Part shown: piece by piece, positions 11,939 to 24,900 of the stretch
Position numbering within the stretch: the stretch's first letter is position 1
Layout of the letters: each line of letters opens with the position of its first letter
NCBI GenBank assembly: GCA_963920765.1
Contig: OY987248.1
Location: 9,520,539-9,584,538, forward strand
Source: Ulota crispa
Taxonomy: Eukaryota; Streptophyta; Bryopsida; Orthotrichales; Orthotrichaceae
DNA length: 64,000 bases
Direction of reading: 5' to 3'
Program-made: the position numbers and the translations under genes
Notes under the pieces: model-generated
What the model was told of the DNA's origin: nothing
What the model saw: the letters and a program-made list of their open reading frames with translations, nothing else
Database searches by the model: none

Positions 11939-12196
11939 TTGGTAAGGCTGCCCCTTGACCTCAATTACGAAGGAGCGCTCCTGAAAATATCACTTGAGAG
12001 TTTTGGATATGGGTCTCTGTCTACGAGAACTTGTGCGGCGACGGCGGCTCAAGGTAGCGGTACGTTCATAGGTGTACTAAAGAAGTGCTCCCGCAAACTC
12101 TCGGATCCAAGGACTCCAGTACCGACATCATGTCATAACATTCCCAAGGTACATGACTCTATTTCCAATTTCAATTCATTTCTTTTACATCCTTGA
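11939..12196 (+). other. Open frame of 85 codons, uncertain exon
   Basis: Codes LPLDLNYEGALLKIS and GSGTFIGVLKKCSRKL, and runs into an AAG/GTACAT possible donor near 12150. It is more GC-rich than its surroundings. It may be a further exon of the decayed gene to the left. No family recognised. Confidence 0.2.
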
Positions 12197-13092
12197 GGTT
12201 GACAACCTCATGAAAGATTCCTTTGCAATGTTTAGAGCTGAGAGTTTTGCTCTTTTAGCAGAATGCAGTTTACATGCTCAAATTATTGCCTTGTTTGGTT
12301 AATGCATTGTGATATGCACAAACATTTCATTGGTGACATAATGAATTCAATCAATAGGGAAGCACAAGTGTGATCAAGAACCTTTTTTTACTTTCTTTTG
12401 TATGTTATGGACATGAGTAGGCCACAACTAAAGTCACTATGGAGAATCAGCTTCACTCTAGCTTATACAACACCCTCACGCGGCCAAGCGGAATTCCATC
12501 CCATCCTGCGAGAATGCCAGTGTCTGATTAGTGCATTCCTCTACTTTTATGAATGTGATTTTACGTTCAGATAGTACTACAAAATTAGGGTTGTGTATCA
12601 TTGCAAATTAAATCAATTACTGAAAAGAAAGAGGGTCTCAAGAGGCACGTACCTCATAACTCCTCCGTAGCTCCTTCATTCATAGACTGTGTTACTCTGA
12701 AGTACCGACGTGAATGCTACGAATTTTTACTAGAACTGCGGGAATAATTTTGGGTGTTCTCACAAGCACATGACCTGCAAAACACACTCATGCACTCTGA
12801 TGTGAAAATGAGATGAGCTAGACTATGAATTTGATCGCAAGAGGGTAGGGTCAGACTCGTACCTTCTTCTTTAATACCGCTATGTTATTGCAGTACCTCA
12901 TGTTCACTTGTCTTGTCATTTGTAGCTGCAGGTGGTGTTTTGAGATACTTGTTTCATTTGAACTAGCCTCCACCATTTGTGCGGAGCCCATCAAATAGTG
13001 TGCAACCTTTGGCCACGGCTGCTTGACCTGCATACATTCCTTCGCTGTCAAGGAGCTCTCCATCTCTGCAGATCTTACTTAGCAGCAGCCCA

Positions 13093-13695
13093 ATGCTTGC
13101 AAGTGCATCTACGCCACCGACTATTAGCAATAGCAACAAAAGGGCCAGGAGAGATAGGGGACCAAATTGGAGCCAAATGGAGATTTTTGCTTTGATTTCT
13201 GCAAAGCGTGACTTGTTCATCGAGGAGCTCGACGCGGTTGACGGGCTTGATTTGATGGTTCTAGATTTGACGAAGTGGCTTTGGGTATTAGAGGAGGTTA
13301 TGCGTGCCAAATTCTTTCCATGCATTTGTGACGATTTGGCGTGCAAGGCAAGGTGAAATTTGATATTGCTAGAGTACAAACGGATATCAAACAATCTAAA
13401 TTGAACAGGGAGGAATCTCCCCAACTATTGGGACTTCAGCTCTAGCCAACGGAAAGATGAGGGGTTGCCTAAGCAATTCACACAAGACACTTACATAACT
13501 ATCGATGAGTGATTTCGCTCCAGGCCGAAGAACCGACCTCCTAGTCTAGTTGACACTTTCCCAGGAAACAACTCTAGCAAGGAAGTAAATGAACAAGGCC
13601 ATGAAGTTTTAGACGACAATACCAGTTTTGAGGATTATGGTGGCCCAGTCTACATAGCTGCGGCCTATGACACTTTGGTTGATTTTAAAATTTGA
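13093..13695 (+). pseudogene. Myb/SANT-like (trihelix-type) DNA-binding protein, broken
   Basis: One frame of about 200 codons. It opens with a basic stretch (SNKRARRDRGPNW) and a Trp/acidic helix pattern (NWSQMEIFALISAKRD) typical of Myb/SANT-like or trihelix domains. Downstream it has YWDFSSSQRKDEGLPKQF and RSRPKNRPPSLVDTFP, the tail seen in plant Myb/SANT-like families. No frameshift is seen, but three in-frame TGA codons occur, at least two where the family has Trp, so it is a recent pseudogene. Such domains occur in host transcription factors and as the accessory protein of Harbinger DNA transposons; no transposase is nearby. Confidence 0.6.
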
Positions 13696-14463
13696 GTTTT
13701 TTTATTGCTTATTGTTTTTGTCAATTCACCTTTGCTTTAACTTTTCATCCAATACAGCTTGGCTCCTCAAATACCAAGCTGCTTGTACAAACCTATACTA
13801 GATACAGTCTTGTGCATAGAATATCTCCAAATCTTGTGCCCCTATATTAGTTGTAAAAAAAGTAATGTTTTAAATATGTAGTGTGTTTATATTATTTATA
13901 TTGAATTTAGGACTTTGAGTGTTCTCTTCTTTATTTGTAAGTTTGTTATAATTTTTATCTCAAACAAATAAAAACCTTGCTATATTCTACCGCACGTCAA
14001 TTCTAAAATGCTCTAAGTGATCCACCCGGCCATTTAGCTCTATTGACTAGACTATTGCTTATGTCATTGCTATAGTAGGTTGTCAAGAATTGGATCTTGG
14101 ATTGCAAGACAAGCTCATGCATTTGGATACATGTACAAAATAAATGAATTGATACATATGATGTGTACAATGATGATGAAACTAGAATAATTAAAATGTG
14201 AGTCTTGGTTTAGCTCAAATGGTTTGGCCCAATAAATTGAGAGAATAATGAATTTTTGGTCCAAAAAAGTGCCCATTGAGGTCAGCGGTGATGTTTTTAG
14301 ATTTGCGGTTATGGTGGCCCTATCACTACACAAAAATGATGCACAAAAAAACTTTTGTTAGTAAACCGTGTATGTAAAAATAGAATTAATATTGCTCCAA
14401 ACACAATTTCATTATTGAAACTGGTAAATTTGAGATTTACTGAATTTTTTGTGTTGCCTCCGT

Positions 14464-14600
14464 CCTCGTTGTTCCCACTATCGTTTGTCTCATTGTCCCC
14501 GTTGTTGTCAGTCTCATTGTCCCCGTTGTTGTCAGTCTCATTGTCCCCGTTGTTGTCAGTCTCATTGTCCCCATTGTCATCAGCCTCATCATCCCCACTG
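14464..14600 (-). repeat. 24-bp minisatellite (GDNETDNN when read on minus)
   Basis: About five units of 24 bp, the plus-strand unit starting TCTCATTGTCCCC. Because 24 is a multiple of three, the minus strand stays open (14309-14656) and reads Gly-Asp-Asn-Glu-Thr-Asp-Asn-Asn repeats. There is no recognisable domain on either side, so it may be only a minisatellite. Confidence 0.7.
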
Positions 14601-14799
14601 CCATTAACCTCAATCACATTGTCCCTTAGTACTCTGGCGCCAAGAATGCACATCACATTTCCAAGCTACAAATGCCCGGACATGTTGCCCTGCCCATTCA
14701 ACTAATTTCAATTGGTGCCAAGCACGCTCACAATATCCCTAACCAGCTCTTTTTGTTCTAGCTGCATCCATTGGACCACCCAAATGCGGTCAATTACTA

Positions 14800-15134
14800 A
14801 TGCTACTTCTCATAACTTTTATCATCAATTACAAATGAATGATTAAAAACTTCCCACATATATGTAAGTCTAAAGAACGAACCTCAAATTTTTATTTTAA
14901 AAAAACGCAATTTTTAAAGAAATTTTTGGGTTGCCCGCCAAACTAAAATTCTCATAAATTCATTTTTAACTTCTTCAATACATGTCGGAAGAAGGTAAAA
15001 GTTAGATGCCCACATAGATCTCTAAGTTCCCCATCTTCCATAGAAACTTCAAAAATTTACACAAAGTAATTTAGCCATAAGTACATGCCCGAAATCCCGT
15101 TTGTCCCTTATAGGGACAAGTGGTCCTTTAGGGG
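14800..15134. mobile_element. TTAA-family element, right part (reverse orientation)
   Basis: Ends with GTGGTCCTTTAGGGG followed by TTAA. Next to the end is a hairpin, TTTGTCCC/TTATA/GGGACAA. Internal sequence matches other family copies inverted (CATAGATCTCTAAGTTCCCC, TTTAGCCATAAGTACATGCC). The left end could not be found, so it is probably truncated. Confidence 0.65.
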
Positions 15135-15394
15135 TTAAATGCAATATTCAATGTACAATAGTGCCTAGATACAATAAAGGTATCCGGAGAGCATATTCCT
15201 TTCATGTAAGAAAAAAATTCATTGTAACTAGACAAACTTTTGTAACTCCCCAGCCACCAAGGACAGTCATCTACTTCATGCTAAGCGTTTTTCCTTTATA
15301 AAGGTTCATCTTAGGGAGGCACTACTGTAGTAACTTACGTTCGTCGTGCGTCCAAACAAAACAGAGGTTAGTCTGGCAAGTACGGGCTCAGCCG

Positions 15395-15410
15395 TCCACC
15401 ACGTGGCACA
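15395..15410 (+). promoter_or_regulatory. G-box (CACGTG) upstream of RPB6
   Basis: CCACGTGGCACATGTG contains the palindrome CACGTG at 15400-15405, a bZIP/bHLH site in plants, about 250 bp upstream of the RPB6 start codon. Function is inferred only from motif and position. Confidence 0.35.
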
Positions 15411-15653
15411 TGTGCAGCGCTTCTCGCTCTCACTAGTCCAGAAGTGGGGTAGGGGAACATACTAAATGGGACATTTGGATGAATGTTATGGACGAACAGA
15501 GACACGTAACTATACATCCAATCCACAGATTGAAACCCTAACTTCATCCAAAAATCTTGACTCCTTGCTCTTTTGCTTTGTTTGCTCTTCATTGTTGAGT
15601 CGTGGTGTTTCTCGCTTGGACGCTTGCGTTTTTATTGAAGAATTTTGTGAGCT

Positions 15654-18316
15654 ATGGCGGACGAGGATTATAATGACTACGACGGAGGTGACGTTGGGTG
15701 CGTGCTAAGCTATTTGCGTTTCGAGTCGCTTGCGCTTCTTTTTATGGCCTACCTTGTCAACCTTTTTCGTTTGGAAATTGTGTATCGGAGTTTTATTCTC
15801 ACGCCAGAGTAGTCAATTCTGTTGTTGTTGTTGTGGTTAATGATCATGATCATTTTGGTTTAGTGATTGTATTATTCAAATTTCGTTCTTTGCAGGTATG
15901 AGGAAGAGCCCCCGGAGCCTGATATTGAGGTTAGTTTGGCGCTTCTATCGTTGTGCGCATTTGATTTAACTTACTAACTTGGTGACGTGGATTGGGACTA
16001 GTGTTGACTTCTTTCGAGTTTAGCGAGTTCGTTGGAGGAATTTTTTTTCGATAGGCAACTTTTTATTTGTACCGAGCTGCATTTTTTAAGCATCTACTGT
16101 TATTTTGAGCTTTGATTGTATAGTATTGGTATGCATTTGTTTTGACTTACTAAGATTTCGTTTAGGGTTGGGAGTAGTGTAGGCCCTTTTTTATAATCTC
16201 AGTTGGTATAGTGATATGGCGATTGGCTCGGATAAGCAATTAGGGTTGTAGGTATTAAGCTACATATAGTAAGGTAGCAGCACCCATAACCGTCAAATTA
16301 GGGTTTTGAACATGATGATGAGTAATAAACATCTAGCAAATTATAGGATCCTATTAGCAAGAGAAAAATGATGAGTTTGCACTGTCAAATGTATTATTTG
16401 GATACTCTGAGAATAAGCTGTGAATTTTTAAAGAGCCGACTGCAATTGCACCTAATACCAACACTAAGGTTTATGTTCACATATTGTACATCCCTGTAAT
16501 TACATCTATTCACTTCCACAGATTTTCCAAGATTTTAGAGGTGATGGTCATGGGTACCGTGATGGTTATGGGTATTGCTACCTTACGTTTTATTTGACTT
16601 ACTGAGATTTCGTCTAGGGTTGGGAGTACTTTAGGCCTGTTTTTTTTTATCTCAGTTAGTGTAGTGATATGGCTCTTCAGGAATTGGCTTGGAGAAGTAA
16701 TTAGGGTTGTAGGCATTGAGTTGCATGTAGGAGGTGACTATTTTATTCACTCCTGGTGATTCTGCAGGATGAGGTTGCTGAAGGGGAGGAGGAAAATGAA
16801 GATGTTCGGGATTATGATGGGCCGGAGGCTGATGTTTTGACAGATGCTGGTGATGGTCGAAGTGATAAACCTCGGAAAACTACAAAATACATGACAAAAT
16901 ATGAACGAGCCCGAGTGCTTGGTACTCGTGCACTCCAAATCAGGTTTGGACGCCTGTTATTCTGCTGTTCAGTTGCCCGAGTTCACGTTGTGTTACTTTT
17001 TTCACGTCAGGTTTCAAGCTAAGTTTTTGTACAGCTGGAAAATGCAATCTGATGTATGGTGTAGTATCAGCGATCAAGGAATTGTTACTCATATTACAGG
17101 AAGATATTTTGCACAAAGTTCAATCACAATTAATGGCTGGCTTCGTGGTTCTTTATGGGCACAAGCATCTCAAGTAATTCAATCTTATGGTTCTTCATTA
17201 TCTGCATATGGTCTTTTATTTTTAGGTGCTCATTTTGTTTGGAACTCTGGTGTAATAAGGGCTATAATGTGTATCGGTGAATTTTCCTTTGGAAGTCGCT
17301 GACAACATTGTTGGATACTCTGGCAGCATGAATGCACCAGTTATGGTGAACCTGGAAGGTGAAACTGATCCTCTTGAAGTATGTTTTCTTTGACACTTCG
17401 GCTGTCTGTCTCTGTGTTGTGGCTGCTTGTCAATGTGCTTTGACTTTACCATGTGTTTTTTTTTGCTTGTTCGTCCCTTCCGATACAGATACGGTCCCTT
17501 AAAAAATTATCCTTTCGAATATGTAGTAATGAAAATGAACAAGTTCAAATTGCTTTAGTCATCTCTATGAACTCCGTCTTTGTACTTTGTTTTTTTAGAT
17601 AGTATCTATCTTTTGTTCTGTCTTCAGCAAAACCTTCTTGGTAGCATTCATGTACGTCTATTTTACTTCGCCCTAGAATTCCAAGTACAGTGGTGCGTGC
17701 CTCCATAAGATTAACCTACGTAACAAAAATGCTTGCCTAACATGACTGTCCCTGTCCCGGTCAGGCCAGGAACACGTGTTCTCTGCCTGGGCATGAAAAA
17801 ATGTTTTCATAAGATAAAAGCACCTCTTGCATTAATGTCCAGGGGCTGCTTTATGTACAAAACGTGTCTATGTAAGAGAAATTTGCCTTTACCAGGGAGG
17901 AAGTTTAGAAGCATGACTTTCCATGGTGAGCTCTGATGAAAAGAAATTCTGTCCGGATGCCTTCATGTTAACCAGGCACTACTGTATAGGGTTTAGGTTA
18001 GGGTTTTGATTGTTGGATTTGAAGGATGCTTTAGCTCCATTTCTAAGACTTTTGTGTACATAGATCGCCATGAAGGAGCTTCGGGAGAGAAAAATTCCAT
18101 TCACCATCCGACGTTATCTTCCCGATGGCAGGTACGTCTATATCCCGATTACTACATAAATACTGTTTTAGTTGAAATTTACTTTGATCATCTTTGCAGA
18201 TCAGTTAATTTGTAAACCTGCGAAGTAATTTTTTCTTTTTGTGCGGCTGCAGTTTCGAGGACTGGGGTGTGGATGAGTTGATTGTCGAAGATTCGTGGAG
18301 GCGCCAAGTGGGCTGA
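15654..18316 (+). CDS. NRPB6: RPB6 / RPABC2, subunit shared by nuclear RNA polymerases I, II and III
   Basis: Six exons: 15654-15697, 15896-15929, 16768-16943, 17327-17378, 18064-18131, 18253-18316. All are GT-AG with matching phases, giving 145 residues, the usual length. [12 protein letters not shown] and [11 protein letters not shown] match the acidic plant N terminus. The conserved core follows: [56 protein letters not shown], and the end [15 protein letters not shown]6 is an essential small subunit that helps assemble the polymerase clamp and acts in the nucleus. The start codon is fixed by family agreement. Intron 2 (838 bp) is the longest and contains a MITE plus a local duplication. 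The gene converges with the starch branching enzyme downstream. Confidence 0.97.
16131..16735 (+). repeat. Duplicated intron segment flanking a MITE in RPB6 intron 2
   Basis: About 140 bp is repeated in direct orientation at 16131-16271 and 16584-16735, sharing TTGACTTACT(A/G)AGATTTCGT, AGGGTTGGGAGTA and TAATTAGGGTTGTAGG-type segments. The 312-bp MITE lies exactly between the copies. Confidence 0.7.
16272..16583. mobile_element. Stowaway-like MITE in RPB6 intron 2
   Basis: 312 bp, ends AGGTAGCAGCACCCATAACC and inverted AGGTAGCAATACCCATAACC, flanked by TA (16270-16271 and 16584-16585). A second copy in opposite orientation is at 28501-28814 and shares internal segments (GCAATTGCACCTAATACC in either orientation). 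Confidence 0.8.
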
Positions 18317-21300
18317 TAAAATTTTATCTCGCTATGCGAGTTGCAGTTCTACACTGTGGATGGATATCATGGAACGGAGTCTTTTTATCTGTATAGGTGA
18401 CGTTTATGTCAGTCTCACTTCTTGCCTAGTGTTACAACACTGGATACTAGTTGCCACACTTTAGAAAAACTAGTTTGGCTCTTTGCCATCTTGATTATGG
18501 ACCTGCAAATCTGACACTTGGCGACAGAACTGGCATTTTGGAGACAGCTTTTCTTGTTTTGGGAGGTTGAAAATAATTACTGATTCCACCTGTCGGAGCA
18601 TCTTTCATGTAGTTTGATAGCGAACAGGAAACTTGAAGTTTGAGCTTTTTGTGGATTAGGCTATCATACATTACTTTGGGCAGGAGCGACACTGAAATGT
18701 CTGGATGCTCTTAAAACATTACCTGTTGGTATCAGGTCTTTCGACTTCCTCGTAACCATATTACTGAATTTCATCACCATTGGTTAAGTCTTTGCTTCGA
18801 AGTCTAAAGTTTGTCCATTTTCATCAATTTTTGAGTCATTAAGTAGTTACAACCCTGACCAAGTTTAGATAGTCATCCGCAGATGCTACATGAGGTTTGC
18901 ATCATTCTTTTTGGAGATAAGGCTTTTTTTTTATTGAAAACTGAACCGAATGTAGAATGCATGCTTGATTCAAATCCTTAACTCTTTAGTTCCTAGTACT
19001 GATGTTGAGCAGAGAGAGATTTATGAGTGATTTTTTTATTTCTGTGGTTCTTTTGTGAAGCACTGCAACATGAGTCTAATGTCAACCATACAATTCTCGA
19101 GGGCTCTTGTTCATAGCTGACAACAAAGCAGTCCAATCTACGATATGCATTTAGTAAGAACATGTTATATATGAATGAACTAATATGGAGCAAGATTATA
19201 TATAAATTGTTTCCTTTTGAAGTGCACACTTACAGCGTACGGATTCCAGATTATTGCAGGACTTCCTTAATTGTAATTAAGTTATTTTCTTTGACCAAAA
19301 CTTGGATTCAATGTAAAAATGAAAAACTGCTCAGTACAAGACTTTCATCTCGTGAATATTGCACATTGTGATGGGAACACCTTTAATAGAGAGCACCACC
19401 CATGTAAGTTTTCATTTTGAATATATGAAAGTAAATTTGTCTTTCCTAAACAAAAAAACATGTTAGCTTCATCTTTATTGGTTTCCAATATTTTAAGATA
19501 ACACCAAAGTTAGTATGTACACAAGTATTAGAAAACATGCAAAGAAACATTCATGCAATAGTTTTTGGATCACTTTTTTCCCGTTTTTGCTCTGGTAGGT
19601 CCAAAGATGCCTACTTTTCTATGATTTGTGCGCTTTGCCAATACTTAAAGTCCAATTTGTGTCTGATAAAATCAACTCATTTTAATGTTATTTTTAAAAC
19701 TGAGACAAATCTAATCATTCAAACTAATTTAGTTTTGAAAATCAATTTGTGGTTGAAATTTTGAAAATTGTTGATTCATCAGAAAGAAAAATTGTGAATT
19801 TTGTTAAAAACATGATTATTACAATTTTATTACAAGTAGTCAAGCTCTCATCTTGCTTCAAACTATATTATATCAATTAAAGATTGACAAACAGGCCCTC
19901 AAGTTGCTCTCAAGTATTTTTTCCAATTAGTCACTTCAAAATCTATTTCTTCATTCATGTGCTGTCATTTTGTGATTATGAAAATAATCAAACAATGCGA
20001 CATTTGAATTTTTCATTTTTAAAAGTTTTTAGGTGACTTAGAGTGAATTTTTATGATGATTTTTTCAAAGACGTTACATCAATGATGAAATACCTTACAC
20101 AAATTATCAAAAAAAACTCACTCCAAAATCACCAATATATTCTCACAAATATAAAATTTATTATTCCCAAAATATGTTTTGAGAAAGTGCTTTTTTAAAT
20201 AATAATGCATTCCAAAAAACATTACTAGCTGTACAACAAGATGAATAGCCATTTCATTGCCTCATTGTTGCCCTACCAGGATCACAAGCTTCTTCATTGT
20301 AGGTACAACCTTCACACTAGCTTTTATAAAATTCTAATGAGGAACTTCCACTAATTCATCGTAAAAAATTCCCAATACAAACTTATTCAAATTCTAATTG
20401 TGGTTGTGTAGACAACTCTAAAGTGAGTGCCATCCCATTCAAAGATGATTGGCCATGGACATAAAACATGGAACCCAACCCTTTCATGTTGTCTTCGATC
20501 ATGTTGGTAGCTTTGAAGAAAATTTGGCCAGAGTGGTATCTTTGAAAGCTTGGAGCATGTGACCCTAATTGGAAAGTCCTTCATAGAATCTTTTTCTTCC
20601 AAATAATTTGGTCGCGGTAGCACTAAATACAAAAAAAAAGTAAAGGTGATACTATAAACACAACTTGAACGTACGTTGCAGAGATTTTGCAAAGCCTGCA
20701 TCATGCTGGGAAAAAATCCAGGCAAATATTTGCGCACAATCTTACCTCATTGACATTGGCTACCCTAACACTAAGTGAATTGAGTGAAGAAATGGCTGAA
20801 GTTGTCAAATACATCCCACGGAGACATAAAATGCACCAAAAACTTGGATGAAATTAGTGATACGACCTGTATTCATGGATGAAAGTGCACACAAGAATGA
20901 CTCTAAACATAATTCCTTGCATGCATTATAGAGTGCGTGTCACTCAACCAATGAACAACTAAAAACATTCCCCCAGTTCAAACACAAGTCAAGGAATTGT
21001 TCTTTTGACAAATGCAGAAACACTACCATCTCTCAAGTTCACTTTAGACAAAGAATTTTGTATAAAATAGAAACCCAAGCCCTTGTAAGTACTTGAATTG
21101 CTCTTCCAGTGTTTCGATACACCACCGTATTTTGCATTGGCTTTGCTTGGCTCCAACAAGGAGTTTCTGGAATGAGAGAGAAGCAAATTTACAGCATCTA
21201 CACCTCCATCAAAGCTAATTCACGTTTGATTGAAAGTAGGTAGGCACCTGAAAAGAAGAGCTTTTGATGGAATAGTAATAACTGAGAGCTGGCTTCTTAC

Positions 21301-21998
21301 CTCCTACTTACACGTGGCAAATTGTATTGTACAGTAAAAATAATTAGACCACAATGATCCATGACGTTCTTCAATTTACTCCGGTACTTTGTAGTAAACC
21401 TGCAACCAGGAACATATAACACAATAAGTTCTCCACGAATAAAGTAAAAAAGGTGAAACCTGTTGGAACAAATCACCTTGGGCAATCAAACCTGTTAAGG
21501 ATAAATGTTCAATACGACAGTGACCAAAGGTCGACGATGCTAAACCCTGCTACCGTCTCCTATATGACACCTGTTACCAAAAGATAATTTTTTTATTCCT
21601 ACACTTAATTGGACTTATTAGCGAGTACTATAATCTTTGAACAGAATAAGGGGCGGTTCATACTATTTCCCACGTCCCAAGTTCAGCTAAAATCTCAGAA
21701 ATTGATATAATCCAAAGTCCTACCTATCTTTTCTTTCCTTGAAATATGCGAGGCTTTTTTCAGTGGTTCTTTTTGCCCTTTCTAACCCAACAAAGCTGAA
21801 ATATAGCGTTGCGCTGGGACTTGGAGAGTTGGAACGGGACGTGGGATAAAAACAAAAACGCAATCAAGGTTATTTTTTGCCACTTTCAGTTGACTCCACT
21901 CTCCCACTTCGAAATTGCATAAGTTCACACATATTGTCAAACAATTGATCTGAACGGTTTACACGTATTAAAATGCTTACAAAATAATATTTTCTACC
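18317..21998. other. Intergenic region between convergent RPB6 and branching enzyme
   Basis: Holds the 3'UTRs of both genes; their poly(A) sites are not determinable. From about 19400 to 20350 it is AT-rich with nothing recognisable. Minus-strand open frames at 20387-20737 and 20989-21186 have coding-like composition but match nothing I know; they could be unrecognised exons. Confidence 0.4.
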
Positions 21999-24900
21999 TT
22001 ACAGGACACTCTTCGAGTCATTGGTCGAATCCTTGAGGTCCAATACATTCAAGTTCAGGTGAGATTCAGACCATCCTCGACACTGAGAACATAAGATACA
22101 TTCGGTAAAGAAGGAAAAACAAAACAATGCCTGCTGACCTGGCAGCTGCGAGATGGAGCCATAACCATGAAGGAGTGCGGTCGATTGTTGTAATTAGTCT
22201 CAGGCTTTCCTGGCTCACCCTCTGGACTCGTGAAGTGATCGACCTCATGGTCCACCTGCAGAAAAACAAGAGACAAAAAACATAAGTTTTGCGTTATGAT
22301 CCTCAACCTACTACCGAATTTCTTCAACTGTCAATGGAAGGAAAACCGCAAAAAACACGAAAAAGAGAACACAGAATGAAAAGTATTACCCGAGCATGAC
22401 CTCCAAAATCGGCAGCATCACTATCCAAGCAGACACGGTATTTTCCAGGGATGTCGCAGCCCACCTTCAACCTGCAAACCAGTCACAGCAACAAACTGAA
22501 GATTCATCCATTATTTCACGTACAAGTTACGGAAAGAGGACTACATTGGAATGCATGGTCTTGTAATTTAGGTAACTGCATGCAAGAAATCTGACGTCTT
22601 AGTTTTAAAAACTGCACTACTTACCCAGAGTATGTACTGGTTGGATGGAAATTAAATACAAAGACCAAGGCTCCTCGTTCGAACACAATAAGCTGGAAGA
22701 TTTATTCAGTTACACATTGAGTTAGAGAAACAAAGAAATCTAGAAACTAGCCTAATGCTTACAAAGAACGTAAGCCATCATATGCTCCTGCATAGAGATT
22801 AATATAGCTTCTGGTGCATCACACGAGAGCAGAGGAGTAAGAGAGAGATCGGGAGATGTGGCTGACCTTCTCTGATTCACTTTGACAGGAAATGTACTGC
22901 TGTGAGGAACTCACAAATTCGAACTCTTCGTCAAGCGCAATCATTGCTCTATTAAAGTAATTCATGAACTGTCAGCAAAACCAAAATACAGAGGAATTAT
23001 ATTCAATGTTACGGACAGTGCTTACAAATTCTGAGAAAACACTTCAGAACACTGCACTAGGAAATTAACAAGCACCACCAAAGTCTCCAGCAACTAGAGC
23101 GAACCTTGTAGCGAAGATGGCCCTGATCCACGAGGTCCCATTGCCTTCGGCACTTGTCAAATGACCAGTTATTGCCTTGTCTCGGAAAATCTATCCACTC
23201 TGGGTGCCCAAACTGCAGCAAAAGGCAAAGGATTGACCAAGCATAGATCGTAGAACAACATCGGAGAAAACTCCATACTCTCAAAGTACATGCGTAAAAG
23301 GTTGCGCACATACCACACTAGTTTCGTGTGAAGCTACTTACCTCATTGCCCATGAAATTCAGATAACCTTCTCCGCCAAGTGCCATTGTGATGAAATGAA
23401 TCATCTGCAGTCGACAAAAAAAAAGCTGTCACTGAACTGAATATAGCTCAATCAAAAAAACACAAAGAAGCAAGATAATGAAAGAGCAAGGATTCAGAAC
23501 AAGGATTCCAGAAACGAGATGTATCAATACCTTATGTAGTGCAACTCCTCGATCCACAACAAGATTTGCTGGTTGCAAAGCTGACATGCTAAAGTACATT
23601 TCCTTATCCATCATTAAGAAGGCGAATGTTTTGTCGCCAACCATAGACTGCACAAAACAAAAGAACAAAAAACAAAGCGTGTTAAAGTATTGCAAAACCA
23701 TCTGTGTGAGCAAAAAATGGCAAAGGGTTGAAACACAAGGCAATTCCACTTCGACAAACCACTGATGTCTCCAAATGCCTTACATGGACTGCATACATAT
23801 TGAAGCCGATTTCAAGTGAGACAAGTGACATACAGACGTTGTATCAAATGTAGTAAGACCCCGGCCACATCAATCAAGTAGCACCATTTCAACTGATTGC
23901 ATACTTGCAAAAAAAGTTGGTTGAGAAGGTTCTTGCTTTCTAGCAAAGCTTCCAATGCAACATTATTCAATTACATTGTAAACACAAGCCAACCCACAGA
24001 AAACACGTTCCAGCAAAAAGAATCACCTGATCGTGGCTCTCCGCATAACCTACACACGCCTCGGTATACCTCCGGTTGGTAAGTGTGTAGACAATATCAC
24101 CCATGGACCATTCCTCGTCCTTCTTTTCCTTGAGATACTGAATCCACTTGTCAGGAATAGCCATGGCGAGACGGTAATCAAAGCCAATGCCACCTTCGGC
24201 AACGGGACGGCAGAGAGTGGGCATGCCGGACACATCCTCCGCAATCACGGTGGCGTCAGGATAAAGGCTGTGCACGAGCTCATTAGCAAGCATCAAGTAC
24301 ATCACGGCTTGCACGTCGGTGTTCTCGCTGAAATACTCGTGGTAGTTCCCAGTAAAGACCATGTTGAGGCCGTGGTGGTGGTAGAGCATGGACGTAACCC
24401 CGTCGAACCGGAAGCCATCAAACATGTACTCCTCCATCCACCACCGCAGGTTGGAGAGCAGGAACCGCTGCACTTCCCAAGCGCCGTAGTTGAACAAGCG
24501 GCTGTCCCAGAGGGTGTGGTATCCTCGAGCACCGGTGTGGAAGTAGGAGTCCTGCGATGCCTGACCTAAATCATACCCGGCCAAGCCATCCACGGCGTTG
24601 GTGGACGCGTGACTGTGCACCACGTCCATCAACACTCGCAGCCCCAGTGAATGCGCCTTGTCTATCAAGTACTTCAGATCCTCTGGGGTTCCGCAACGGC
24701 TGCTGGCAGCGAAGAAGTTCGTGACGTGGTAACCGAAGCAACCGTAGTACGCATGCTCCATGATTGCCATCAACTGAATCGTGTTGTAGTTGTTGGCCTT
24801 GATTCTGGGCAGCACATGGTCTGCAAACTCTCTGTATGACGCCACTCGTGGCTCCTTCGAGCTCATCCCCACATGTGCTTCGTATATCAGTGGAGCGGAT

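Noticed and set aside
12963-13424. 153-codon minus-strand open frame with a Leu-rich stretch
   Set aside because: Opposite strand of the Myb/SANT-like frame; the hydrophobic run comes from antisense of Ser/Asn/Arg codons.
24033-24569. 178-codon plus-strand open frame
   Set aside because: Antisense shadow of the large, conserved exon 5 of the starch branching enzyme; no family of its own.
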